DNA of 64,000 nucleotides, taken from Gautieria morchelliformis (Eukaryota; Basidiomycota; Agaricomycetes; Gomphales; Gomphaceae). Under the pieces are notes generated by a model. That model saw only the letters and a list, made by a program, of their open reading frames with translations, was not told the origin of the DNA and searched no databases. This document shows, piece after piece, positions 31,369-41,084 of the stretch; within the stretch, counting starts at the first letter, position 1, and each line of letters opens with the position of its first letter. The stretch spans positions 1-64,000 of the forward strand of contig WHVA01000015.1 in assembly GCA_015179125.1 (NCBI GenBank). The letters are read 5' to 3'. The translations under genes were made by a program, and so were the position numbers.

Positions 31369-32823
31369 TTAGCTCAAATGGAGATTTTGGCGTAGCTGTG
31401 ACATGCGTGAAGTGAGGGAGGATACAGAGTCGAACGATTCACTGATGAAATTAGGGAGGATTTCTTCAATCTGTCTCCAGTACAAAAGGAACGCTGTCGA
31501 AGACCATCTTCCTATCACCATGACAATCCAAGGGTCGACGCCCATGTGCAGCAGGTGGGATGTGCCACCGATTCTGAAGCTGTGACCTAAGACTGGTTTG
31601 AGGGTGCCAGAGGACCAAGACTCGTTGCAGCATTCCAAGAACCAGGTTTTAGTCATGGGAGCCCAGCTGCCATCTGCGGTCTCGAAGGTGAATAGGGGTG
31701 CATGTGGTGGCACCTTGGCATTGCATAACATGTGGTGATCAAACGCCGCGGAAGGGGAACTACGCTCGGAGATATCTATAAGCTGCAAGTCATCGCCTAG
31801 CGATCGTTTAGTTTTCGTGTAAGGGATGCGGATTGTGGTGAAAATGCGGCCCTGTTTGGCCACGCCACGCGTGATGGAGGTGGATCGTGAGACGTGGAAT
31901 ACGGGATCGAATGCGTTATGCGAAGGAACAGTGAGCTCAGCCAAGCGGCAGCAGGACCAGAAGGCGACGGCAGCTACAGCAAAGACGGCTGCATCAAAGG
32001 AATTGGTCAGGTCTAGGTTGTCGCGCAAGTGGTTGAGGTGAGCCAAAGTGACAGGGTTGCGTGCTTTGCGAGAAGAAGCCAGTGGGGCTGCATTGGCGGT
32101 GCCCCTCTTGGCCAGAGCAAGGAGTCCGCCCCCATGCCAAGGGGCGTCATTGAGCTGGTGCCAGCGGTGAAGGTCAGCTAGCCACGTCGATATGCAAGAT
32201 TCACTGACTGAGCCGGCACCGCAATTAGTGACAAATAGGGACAAGAGCATCTCTGACGCCGGCATGCGAGCGGTTTCAGGTAGGTCGATCGAGTCACAAT
32301 ATTGATTAAACCTCAATATGCCGGCACCCCAGCCTCGGCGGGTGCCGGCGACAACTCCATTTGAACAAATCTGACGCATACGTGTTATGTGCTCAGGTGG
32401 GAAGGATGAGTGGGAATTCAGAGAACGATCAATTGAATACGGAGTAAGCCATGAAGTGGCGCGATCAGCAGCGAGAACATGAGGACGGAAAACAGACGGT
32501 GCAAGAAAGTTTTTGGGGTCACGCGACACTCGTGGCTTGCGTTGGCGTGCAGGGTGCGGTGAGGGGGTGTTGTCGGTCACCTCCCCCCCTGTGCGTAACG
32601 GGCTGGCACTCTGCTCAGCCTGTATTTCTCTCCTTCTAAGCATAGATGAGGAGTGGTGAGAGCACCTCTGGGAGGGCAAATGTGGGGTGGAGACGCGAGT
32701 TGGCCGGGCCTGCCTCACCGCGAGAGACGGGGTCCGCCCTGTTCTCCGCAGAGGGCACATACTTGAGGTTGAGTGAGACGTTGATGGGTTCGAGAAGAAG
32801 TGAGATGTGTCGGATGGCGGCAT
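31369..32823 (-). CDS. Tyrosine recombinase of the YR retroelement
   Basis: An intact 484-codon frame. After a Ser/Pro/Arg-rich head (about residues 1-110), an N-terminal SAM-like region (about 150-250, HGGGLLALAKRG) leads into the catalytic domain. That carries the first Arg in SCCRLAELTV, the H-x-x-R box in GHSFRIGGTSH, then IGRWSS and the nucleophile Tyr in FLLYWRQ. This is the R-H-R-Y set of phage-integrase-like recombinases, which would insert the cDNA circle without a target-site duplication. Its first ~60 codons overlap the end of the RT-RNase H frame (32636-32823), as in DIRS-type elements. It is the only undamaged gene of this element. Confidence 0.92.
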   Translation of the reverse strand: MPPSDTSHFFSNPSTSHSTSSMCPLRRTGRTPSLAVRQARPTRVSTPHLPSQRCSHHSSSMLRRREIQAEQSASPLRTGGEVTDNTPSPHPARQRKPRVSRDPKNFLAPSVFRPHVLAADRATSWLTPYSIDRSLNSHSSFPPEHITRMRQICSNGVVAGTRRGWGAGILRFNQYCDSIDLPETARMPASEMLLSLFVTNCGAGSVSESCISTWLADLHRWHQLNDAPWHGGGLLALAKRGTANAAPLASSRKARNPVTLAHLNHLRDNLDLTNSFDAAVFAVAAVAFWSCCRLAELTVPSHNAFDPVFHVSRSTSITRGVAKQGRIFTTIRIPYTKTKRSLGDDLQLIDISERSSPSAAFDHHMLCNAKVPPHAPLFTFETADGSWAPMTKTWFLECCNESWSSGTLKPVLGHSFRIGGTSHLLHMGVDPWIVMVIGRWSSTAFLLYWRQIEEILPNFISESFDSVSSLTSRMSQLRQNLHLS

Positions 32824-34770
32824 TGCGTTGGGGGTTCCGCGAGCGCCCCTTGCCCAGCGCGAAGATGACGCCAGTATTATCGCTGTAGACTCTGATGTGG
32901 GAATCCATGATGTTCTGGGAATGGATCCATAGGGCTGCGACCTCGACGGCCACCGTCTCGGCCCAGCCTATGTCCCGTCCCTCCCAGTTCCAACCCTCAC
33001 TGAGGTGCCAAGCGGCCCATTTTTCTCCAACGGTGAGGCCCACCCCCCACGACGTTGAAGCGTCAACCCAGATGTCCAGGTCGATGATGGTGCGTGGGAG
33101 CAGCGATCGGGAGAGGTCTGGGCGGTGGAGAACGTCTATCCACCACTCGATGTCTGCTCGGACCCACCTCTCGATGTACCGCCATGCATAGCGGTTGGCT
33201 AGGAATTTGGGGATAGAATCAGCCAGAGCTGGTAGAAAGGAGCGGCCGAGGGTGTAGACGAAGGTTACATGTTGCAAGGTGCCCAACAGTTTCATTGTGG
33301 GTAGCAGTTGCGCCCTGGCACCGGCTGTGTAGTCGAGCGCGCGTCCTAGATATTTGGTCCGTTTGTGTTCAGGGACCACCACCGTGCGCCCAGCCAAGTC
33401 CCACAAGAAGCCGACGTACTCAGCTATGAACGAGAAGTCGTGGCCTTTTACGTTCACGGGGTGCCACCGTACCCCCAAGGGAGCGGTGGTGTCTGTGATT
33501 GTGTCCAGGTTCAGGATGTAATCGAAGGACACCGTGGTTGGTGTGTGGGAGGGTGGGATGGGGAAATCTGGGTGTGCGGCTGCATCAGCAGGTTCGCGGA
33601 TGAACAGGAAATCGTCCACCCAACGGAAGACTTACTTTGAAGCCGTAGCCGCCCAAGATGTCTACTATTGCATCGGCGATGTTCCCTTGGATGCCGCCGG
33701 CTGTAGCAAGCCCGAATGGTAGGACATGGTCCACATAAATGTGATCCCGCCATGATACGGTGATGTATCTTTTGTGTGCTGGCAGTACGGGGCATGTCCG
33801 GTACGCCTTCTTCAGGTCTAGGCATGCTGCCTGTGTCCCGGGGGGAGCCGTGGCGAGCTGTGATAGATGTGTGTCAGCGTGATGTGTGACAATGGGTGGG
33901 TGGATGAGGCGGGGATGGTGCCATGGCATCTGTTTGGCTGAGTGCGTGTGTGTGCGAGAACACCGCTAGGGGGGTGTATGGGTGAGATGGGGATCGGCTG
34001 TGATCGGGGGGTGTGTATGCGTGTGTCACCGTGAGGAGGCGCGTGATGTTGCCACGCGGAGGTGTGCATGGCTGCCGTGAGGAGGCACGTAGGTTGCCGT
34101 GAGGAGGCTTGGGGTGTCGCTGTTATGAGGTTGGTTGTGGCATGCGTACTGTGAGCACGGTTGCCGGTGGGATGTGTGCGAGTGCGCGTGTGTTGTGTGA
34201 AGGGTGGTGGGGGCTCGGTTGGTAGGAAGGTACTCACATATTGCGCTACTAACCACGCCGAACCCCATCGGGTCGGAAAGTCATCTGAATCTAGCATGTC
34301 GTTTACCGACATGCCGTGTGCATCCCTCTTTGAGGCGTTTCTTATGAGGCGCCATTGGGCTGATCCAGGTTCCTTCTCCACTAGGCCTAGAGGCGAAGTG
34401 CAGAAGTGTCCGCCAAAGATCATGTGCGCTTGTTTGACGGTGAACGGGCCTACCATCCGGCCGGCGGCGATCTCCTCCTGTAAGTGCTTGTCGATGATCT
34501 CTGGGTGGTCGAGTGCTGTTTTCATGTTGGGGGGAATGAAGGTCTCGGTGAGGGTGGGTGGGGTGCCGATTGGGGAGCCCTGTGTGATATCAAGTACAAC
34601 GTTTGGGTAAAGTTCAGAAAGGTTAAACTGATTGAGTAATTGGCTGAAAGCGGAAGCTATGTACGGGGTTTTGATTTTGAAACGCTCAGACTCTAGGGCA
34701 CCTGGCGGCCCCGTGCGATCCTGCGAGGCACAGGGTGCAGCGATGGGGAGGGTGGCCCTCGGTGGTAGCG
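32636..34770 (-). pseudogene. Reverse transcriptase-RNase H of the YR retroelement, with long intron and one frameshift
   Basis: The meaningful sequence begins near 34770 (ERFKIKTPYIASAFSQLLNQ) and runs through HFCTSPLGLVEKE, RLIRNASKRD and SVNDMLDSDDFPTRWGSA. The reading is interrupted by a 380-bp GT-AG segment (33858-34237) and resumes as ACLDLKKAYRTCPV, VDHVLPFGLATAGG and then, after a one-base shift near 33620-33630, the catalytic RWVDDFLFIRE. RNase H follows with IWVDASTSWGVGL, AETVAVEVAAL and VYSDNTGVIFALGKGRSR, ending in SAENRADPVSRG. The order and the VDD box fit DIRS/Ngaro RT. The frameshift, if not a sequencing error, disables the enzyme. Confidence 0.85.
33858..34237 (-). other. 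Putative 380-bp intron in the RT gene
   Basis: On the minus strand GTGAGTACC follows GCGCAATAT and TCTATCACAG precedes CTCGCCACG; joining them restores WLVAQY to LATAPPGTQA. The segment is low complexity, rich in CAC and ACAC words, and repeats a GCCTCCTCACG word several times. It is about seven times longer than other introns in the window. Confidence 0.6.
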
Positions 34771-35879
34771 GCACAGGCTTCTGTGAGGTTGAATTTGAAA
34801 CACACGGTGGCTGAATCCGTGTTGTAGAATAACTTTTTGTCCCTGGCTGAGACGTTGGTTTTGCAGTCGGTGTGGCCGTGGAGGGTCGCGGAAGTGCATT
34901 GAATGGAGATGTGTGAGTTGCTGAGGCCACATTTGAGACAGAGCTTAGGCCTCGCGTCTTGCTCTGCCTTGGGCCGAAAGGGCATCGGGGGGCGTGCGTC
35001 ACCGTGGCGCGAGCTGCTTGCGTCGTTCGGGCCTGGGGCGCTGTATGGTTGGTAGCGGTATGTGTTCCTGTTGGGATGCCCGCGTGGTTGGACCGCAAGC
35101 TCCGTGCGGACTGACGATTTTATCATCTCAGCGATTCTCTCTTTGTTTACCTCTCTGTCTGCCAGGAGCCAGGCGTCAGAATACTCGGTGCTGCGCGTGT
35201 CGGGAGAGAAAGGTTTGTCGAAGAGCTGTTGGCGCATTTTGATATCCATGTAAAGGAACGTTTTGAAAGCCGATTTCATGCGTGGGTCCGTGCTGCAGTG
35301 GTTGAAATGTTCGGCCCAAGCGAGAGGTAGCTTGGACCCGGGTGCCATGCATAATTCGAGACATCTGATGAAGTTATGGTAAGCTTCGCTGAACAAGGTG
35401 AAATCCAGTTGGCGTTCATCAATGAAGTTGGAAGGGTCGATCAAGCGGATGGACTTAGTCATCGACTTCGTGGTTTTTAGGTCTAGCTCTAGTCTTATGC
35501 GATCCATACTCTCGCTCAGGAAGAATGAGAGTGGGATGTACGCGCGCGCCTTGACCATTGTGATAAGCTGTGTTGGGATGGTGTGGTTGTTCGGCTGCTG
35601 AACGTTGGTGGCTGCGTCTGCGTCGCAGAAGGCGTACGCGGGAGCGGTATTTGTGGGGGCTTCCGGTGTTGTGGGCGGTGGGGCGGGTACGGTTGGGTGC
35701 GCGGTCGGTTGAGAGTGGTGGGATGTATTGGATGGGACGGGGTTGGGAGGCTGGCTGGGTGTGTTGTTGGGAAGATTCTGAACGGGAAGGGCGATCGCGG
35801 GATAGAAAACCCTGGGATGCGCACGCCGTGGCATACCGCGTGGGTGCGGTCGTGGTCCCTTCTTTGCGCTGATGCACAT
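34686..35879 (-). CDS. Gag-like protein of the YR retroelement
   Basis: An open frame of 397 codons. The first ~100 residues are Pro/Thr/Asn-rich. The central part is helical (TKSIRLIDPSNFIDERQLDF, FLYMDIKMRQQLFDKPF). The C-terminal ~90 residues hold zinc-binding pairs: CLKCGLSNSHISIQC, then CFKFN and HRCTLCLAGSHGAARC, a nucleic-acid-binding signature seen in gag of basidiomycete DIRS/Ngaro elements. Its 3' ~400 bp overlap the RT frame in another register, so RT would need frameshifting or a spliced or re-initiated message. It begins right beside the repeat shared with 6.1 and 23.0 kb. Confidence 0.8.
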   Translation of the reverse strand: MCISAKKGPRPHPRGMPRRAHPRVFYPAIALPVQNLPNNTPSQPPNPVPSNTSHHSQPTAHPTVPAPPPTTPEAPTNTAPAYAFCDADAATNVQQPNNHTIPTQLITMVKARAYIPLSFFLSESMDRIRLELDLKTTKSMTKSIRLIDPSNFIDERQLDFTLFSEAYHNFIRCLELCMAPGSKLPLAWAEHFNHCSTDPRMKSAFKTFLYMDIKMRQQLFDKPFSPDTRSTEYSDAWLLADREVNKERIAEMIKSSVRTELAVQPRGHPNRNTYRYQPYSAPGPNDASSSRHGDARPPMPFRPKAEQDARPKLCLKCGLSNSHISIQCTSATLHGHTDCKTNVSARDKKLFYNTDSATVCFKFNLTEACAATTEGHPPHRCTLCLAGSHGAARCPRV

Positions 35880-35990
35880 GCTGTGGGCGCGACTACGGAT
35901 CCACAGAGGTGCTTGACGAGACTTGCCTTGGACCGTGCATGGAGCTCAGTGCATCACCGCTACGGAGACACGCAGGTATGGACCAGCTGC
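35878..35990 (-). repeat. Dispersed repeat, copy 3 (right part only)
   Basis: CTGTGGGCGCGACTACGGATCCA, then GAGCTCAGTGCATCAC, GAGACACGCAGGTATGGACCAGCTG align with 23556-23660 and 6643-6755. This copy is attached to the gag start, which identifies the family. Confidence 0.65.
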
Positions 35991-36010
35991 GCGTACGACG
36001 TGGAGAGTGA

Positions 36011-36341
36011 TAACCTTGCCCTTGCCGGGTGAGCCGAGTGTGTGGAAGCGGCGCTTCCAAAGTACACGCTCGCGTGAGAAAGCAGTGACGTAATACACAC
36101 ACGTGCCAGATGTGGCCCGTGCGCGCCAGGCACCCGCATTCGCCGCCATTCTCCCGGACCCGCAGAAAAAGTACAATGGTGTGCGTATAAATGTGAGCAT
36201 CGGTGCATGGAGTGTTCAGATTTAGTTTCCCGGGGGGCTTTAGTCCAGTGTGCGCCGGTGGGTGCAGCTACCTACGTCGGTCTATTATGTACACGAGTCC
36301 ACGACCGCCTTCGCAACTCTTCTGTCGCCGTACCTTGCTCT
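36011..36341. repeat. Fragment related to 18700-18812
   Basis: CCCGCATTCGCCGCCATTCTCCCGGA (about 36131-36157) and CGGTCTATTATGTACACGAG (about 36278) follow the same order as at 18.70-18.81 kb. A TATA-like GCGTATAAATG lies at about 36184. It may be promoter or terminal sequence upstream of the retroelement. Confidence 0.45.
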
Positions 36342-36470
36342 TCTCTCGCTTCGCAACTCTTCTCTCGCTTCGACTCTTCTCCTGCTTCGACCCTTCTCTT
36401 GCTTCGACTCTTCTCTTGCCTCGACTCTTCTCTCGCTTCGCAACTTTTCTCTCGCTTGTCAACTCATCTC
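36342..36470. repeat. Pyrimidine-rich minisatellite, 17-19 bp units
   Basis: Variants of CTTCGACTCTTCTCTTG follow each other about seven times; most units are 17 bp and some 19 bp. The reverse strand reads as Arg/Lys/Glu repeats, which I take as a by-product. Confidence 0.85.
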
Positions 36471-37389
36471 TCGGAATGATGCGCTTTACTTGAATTGCAG
36501 ATCACAGGCGCTATATACTATGTAATGGACTTCTTCCTTCCTCCTCCCACCCGCCACCCCCTGCTCTCCTCCTTCCTCACGCCCCCGACCCCCAACCCGC
36601 CAGGCAGGCATCCTCCACCACGCCCCACTGCGCCCTCCCGCGCCGGCCCGTCCTCTGCCCCACAGACGACGCGACGCCACTCCGGGGCCTCTACCACCCT
36701 CCGCCCGGATCATGCGACGTGCTCGCGGGCCCCCGCCGGCCCTCCGTCGCGTCCACGGCGTCGTCGGCGATGCGCTATGCACCCGCGTCCGGCCGGCCTC
36801 GCCTCCGCTTCCGCGGCGTCTCTTTCTCCACCTCCAGCGTCGCCTCTCCCGCGTTGCCCCACTGGGGAGAGTCCCTGCATGCAGCCTTCGTGCTCGCAGT
36901 GTCCCCAAAGTCTGACAGCGGTACGTGTCCGGCGTTGTGTGTTGCGGGTCGTGCTCATGCCGTCGGTTTACCCTCCCACTCCGTCCCCGTGGCTGTGTCC
37001 TATTTCCGCCGCGTATGCCCCGCTCCCGTTGATCTATCTATATTGTTTTTGTTTTTGATGTCCCGTGGTGGCTGTTGTAGGTTATCAGACTCGGCTACCC
37101 ATCCTCCCAACACCCGGGATCCTGCCGGCGCCGCCCCCGCCCAACCATGATCAGGTGCTTGACGTCCCGATGCGCGTCCCCACCACCATGCCCGTCCTTG
37201 AGCTACTAGGGGAACCATGCTGTGAAAAATCTCACAAAAATACGGTAGTTATCCTCATACCGCAATCTTCCTTCCTTGGTGAATTCTCGACAAACAGATG
37301 AGCCGGGGCCTCATCATGATGCCAGTATCTCTTCGTCTCCCCATTCAACACTCTGGAATGTTTCACTTATGCGCTCGGATTGTCTAGTT
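36471..37389. other. GC-rich stretch without a convincing gene
   Basis: CCGCC-rich DNA gives long frames in several registers on both strands (for example 36495-37058 +). Their Pro/Arg/Ser composition simply reflects base content. No splice-consistent protein or known motif was found. Confidence 0.4.
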
Positions 37390-37965
37390 ATGGCGGTGAG
37401 TCTGATGTTAGCACTTCGATTTCTTCTTCGTCGGCCAATTCCCAGAGGTGAGTTCATTTATTCCCACGACTCTGAGTTGGCGTTGTGTGTGTAGGTTTAC
37501 GCTTCCCACCAGGTCCTCCAAGGGAGTTCCTCCTCGGGAATGTCTTGGACATGCCCACACAGCAGCAGTGGGTGACCTTCTCGCAATGGGCGAAGCAATA
37601 CGGTATGTTTGGTCATACTCTACAAACGTCGCTCCCTTTGATCCCTCACGTCCTCAGGCAATCTTGTCTATCTTAAACGTTTTTGGACAATCCATAGTGA
37701 TAGTTAACTCTCCAGGCATCGCTTATGAGTTTTTGGACAAACGATCCTCCATTTATTCTGGTCGATTATAAGTTTGAAATGGCCGCTGGCTTGTACGTGT
37801 GCAAAGTGAATGGCGCGATTTTTCGTGATACTGAGCGTGATGTAGGATGGGTTCAAGGTTGGGATTGGTTTGTGAACTTCATGCTGTAGGGGGAGAAATG
37901 GCGTCGGTACCGCCGGACCATTCATCAACATTTCCATCCTGACGCTGCGGCAACATATGTAGTCT
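37390..37965 (+). pseudogene. Cytochrome P450 N-terminal fragment
   Basis: Exons separated by 47- and 55-bp GT-AG introns (37448-37494, 37603-37657) read MAVSLMLALRFLLRRPIPR, then LRFPPGPPREFLLGN, QWVTFSQWAKQYG, GNLVYLNVFGQSIVIVNSP and LDKRSSIYSG. After a damaged junction comes GWDWFVNFML-stop-GEKWRRYRRTIHQHF. These are the membrane anchor, the PPGP hinge and the B-C helix WRRYRR of a microsomal fungal P450. A TAG at 37887-37889 interrupts the helix-C region. The oxygen-binding, ExxR and haem-Cys parts are missing, so about three quarters of the protein is lost. Subfamily not assigned. Confidence 0.85.
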
Positions 37966-38552
37966 GTTCAACTTGGATATACACCGTCTGTATTTCTATC
38001 TACCGAGGCACATTTCTCGATATACCTCATTGCGGCGACTTCACTAGAGATCCTTTGGAAGGTGGTTAAAGAGTTGGTGGTCATCCATCCCTCTGGTGTA
38101 TAGGGCACATGGACAACGAGTTAGGTTGACTCTGCATCGAGAAGGTGAAGGAAGCTGACGGCATTGTAGCCCCCGGAGTGTTCCCCACTCGTACAACTCG
38201 GTTCTGTAGAGTGGGCTGACACGGTTAACGATCTCAGATCAATGCACAGTTTCAAGGTATCTTTGACCTGAGTCTCCGAGACGTTGTGGACGGACTCTGG
38301 TGTAAGACGTTGAGGTGAATTGACCTCGAAGCGAGTTCCAATTGTGGAATGGAAAGCAGAAGCGTTCACTTGACCAACAAACTAATATTGCTGTACGAGA
38401 GCTTACAGCGTATTCAGAAAATCTTGAGGTGCGTCGTTTTATTTTTGTTTTTCGCCAGAGGCGCCCAAGATCAGGCGCGCGCTTCTGTAAGAGGAAGCTG
38501 TTGAACAATTTTAAGGCATGGAACTTGCTGTTTCCTGGTCGAAACATGGCTG
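37966..38552. other. No gene seen
   Basis: I could not find the rest of the P450 here. Short frames on both strands lack motifs. Confidence 0.35.
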
Positions 38553-40004
38553 ATGTATCCCGTCGTCTTTATAAAGAGAGATAAAAATTTCAACGCATCC
38601 CAGAGCAACTTCCAGCTCCCCGAGGCGGCTCTTCCACACCACAACCGCGCCGTCACAGGCGTGCCCCCATCAGCGAACGACCTTCTACTGAAAGAAACAA
38701 ACCTCAATGCCAGGAAAGACGCTCTCGAGCTAGAGAAGACACTCTTCTATGAGGAGAAATCAGCCTGGACGACGAATATGAAAGCTCAAAAGAAAAAGCA
38801 GGCGTTGATCCGGCGAGGAGCAACAATCATGTTTAGGATGCAAAGGCTAGAAGCGCAGAAAGAGAGGGAAACCATGCAAGCCCTTGAGGACGGGTTGTTG
38901 CAAACGGCGCAGCAAGAATTAGAAGTTATCAATCGGGAGCAGGCGGCGGTCATAAGCAACTTGTTTGCCGCTACTGCTGCCCAGGCCACCTGTGCTGCTG
39001 CATGCCTGGACGCTAAAGCGAGGGCCAACGCAATCGGCGATCGGCTCACCGACGAACTCGATAAGGTGCACTATGAGCGACTCCACATCGCAGAGTTAAC
39101 CGAGAAAGTAAATGTCAAATCTGCTGAACTCGACGCTCTTGTGTCCGTCGCCAGGGCTGAACGCACCGAAGCTCGGCAATACCTCCAGAGGGCCCAAGCT
39201 CATGTGTCTCGCTTCAGCTGAGCGGCTGAGGCGATAGGCCTCGTCCAAGGACAGATTGAATCCCATGCAATACAGGCGCGAGAAGGGCTTTATTTGGTAA
39301 TGGAACAGGAACGAAGCGACGCATTAGAAGAGGCACGGTCTGAGGCCCAGGCAACCTTTGCAGCACTTAGGAATGCACGCACGGCCTTCGAGAAGCTACG
39401 AGAGAAGGAGAAGACCAATCTGGCTGAGGGACATGCTCGTGTCGAGCATTCGCGTGCTGTTGTTAACATGGAGAAAGAACTTGTGAAAAAGGAGATGCCG
39501 AGGGCCAGATTACTTTCGATAAAGGCCGAACGGGAGAGGGCAGCATCGGTAGATGCAAAGGAAGCCACACTGGGGGAGCTGCAAGCGGCGAGGGCGATGC
39601 GGAACGAATCAAGGAGGGCATTGCATAAGCTGGTCGCACTGATCGCGGACGAGATGGCAATTCCCCAGGCGACATCAGATAACTTGGTGAAGAACATGAC
39701 GTCAACCGTTGAAGATCAAAAGAACGACAAGGTTGATGGCGTGATGTCCAGGTTTATATCCCACATCAGCGACAGGGGGGCTTCATCGCAGGCAATCAGT
39801 GGCACGACCAGCAGTATCGATGGAATAGAAGGCGGCAGGGCAGGTGGTCTCCAGAAGAGGTGCACATCTCTGGACGAGGGATCGCGCTCATCAGTCCCAT
39901 CGGCAATCTCTCAGCCTCATGCCTTCGACTCACCATGCAGCGAAGCAGAAACCTCCTCGACTAGCCACCTTCCCGACGTTCCCAGTGCCAGGAGCCCAGT
40001 GTAG
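38553..40004 (+). pseudogene. Long coiled-coil protein interrupted by one in-frame TGA
   Basis: One register stays open from 38553 to 40004 except for TGA at 39219-39221. Together it would encode about 483 residues. Residues ~45-385 are almost wholly helical with Ala/Glu/Arg heptads (for example REQAAVISNLFAATAAQATC, EARSEAQATFAALRNARTAF), and the last ~100 are Ser-rich and disordered. A bipartite RSSV/SPCSEAETSS tail ends the protein. No family recognised; it resembles generic cytoskeletal or SMC-like coiled coils only in composition. The continuity of register and composition across the stop argues for a recent nonsense mutation, or readthrough, rather than two genes. Confidence 0.55.
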
Positions 40005-41084
40005 CCGTCGATGCAAACTCGATCATACCGATCAGAAATATAAATTATTTATCTGCTTCAGTCGGCGAAAAAACGAAGAGGCTGAAGATCCATCGAAGCG
40101 CAGAGCCATCCACGGAAAGATGTGACAAGCAATCAGGCAGAATGAAGGTCGGGAATATAAGTAACAGGGCCGACTCACTGCGTTCAAGGGGTCAATTTTT
40201 AAAAGCTAGAATGTCTCTGAATGGCTTCATGTACATACCTGTCAAGGCCGTAGACAGAGCGGCTCTCTAGAACTCCGAATAGGAGTGAACCGAACTTTAC
40301 AGAAAATAAGGAACTGACTGCTCAAGAGTTAGACAGGCCACACCCTCAGATTCGTGAACGGGGTTCCATTTGAACCCAGAGGTGTCGTAGACCTTGGGAG
40401 CTCATATATCATAGCTCATCGTAGTGGAGGGCAAGACACGTCGTATATTTGGGTGTGTTTGCCTAGGTCGCGTACTTTACAAACCGTACATAAATTTTCC
40501 TAGCCTAGATATATTGAAGCTGCCACGTCTCGACTCTCATACAATAACTTAGGCTTAGGTCAGAAATATCATTTCCTGGCTAAGTGAGTTAAATATTAAG
40601 ACTAGTCACTGCGTTCAAGGGGTCAATTTTTAAATGCTAGAATGTCTCTGAATGGGTCTATGTACATACCTGTCAAGGCCGTAGACAGAGCGGCTGTCTA
40701 GAACTCCGAATAGGAGCGAACCGAACTTTACGGAAAATAAGGAACTGACTGCTCAAGAGTCAGACAGGCCGCATCCTCGGATTCTTGAACAGGGTTCCAT
40801 TTGAGGCTACATGTAACTTTGGAATTAACTGGCTAGTTGGGCTATCCAGAGGTCAAGGAGCCCCGCGCGGGCATCTGTCCCAGCCTGTTCGAAAACATAC
40901 CTAGCTTCGAATCGTTCTATATACCAACGGATATAGGATATATTAAATTTTCTGAATAATAACAGATATAGTATATATTAAATATTAATATTACAGCACC
41001 TTTTCCTGAAATAGCAGCCATTTGGCCGATACCTGCCGATCCGCACTAGTACAGAAAGAAACACCTAGCTTGGAACCTACCACG
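40005..41084. repeat. ~203-bp direct repeats (40175-40376, 40602-40805) of a family also at 55 kb
   Basis: Both units begin CACTGCGTTCAAGGGGTCAATTTTTAAA and continue through GTAGACAGAGCGGCT, CTAGAACTCCGAATAGGAG and GGAACTGACTGCTCAAGAGT at about 93% identity. The ~80 bp before the second unit (ACTCTCATACAATAACTTAG onward) align with 55270-55350. No protein is encoded. Confidence 0.85.

Larger units (their letters stand above)
31022..36010 (-). mobile_element. DIRS/Ngaro-type tyrosine-recombinase retroelement
   Basis: Order on the minus strand is gag, RT-RNase H, tyrosine recombinase, without aspartic protease, DDE integrase or visible methyltransferase. That gene set defines YR retroelements, and absence of the methyltransferase points to the Ngaro/PAT side. 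The 5' edge is taken near the end of the repeat shared with 6.1 and 23.0 kb, and the 3' edge at the hairpin cluster. Split direct repeats were not found by eye, so the ends are provisional. Confidence 0.8.

Noticed and set aside
31022..36010. Crypton (recombinase-only DNA transposon)
   Set aside because: A VDD reverse transcriptase, RNase H and zinc-finger gag lie directly upstream on the same strand, which Cryptons lack.
36495..37150. Several overlapping long frames in GC-rich DNA
   Set aside because: Three registers and both strands are open at once because stops are rare in CCG-rich sequence. None shows a domain or intron pattern.
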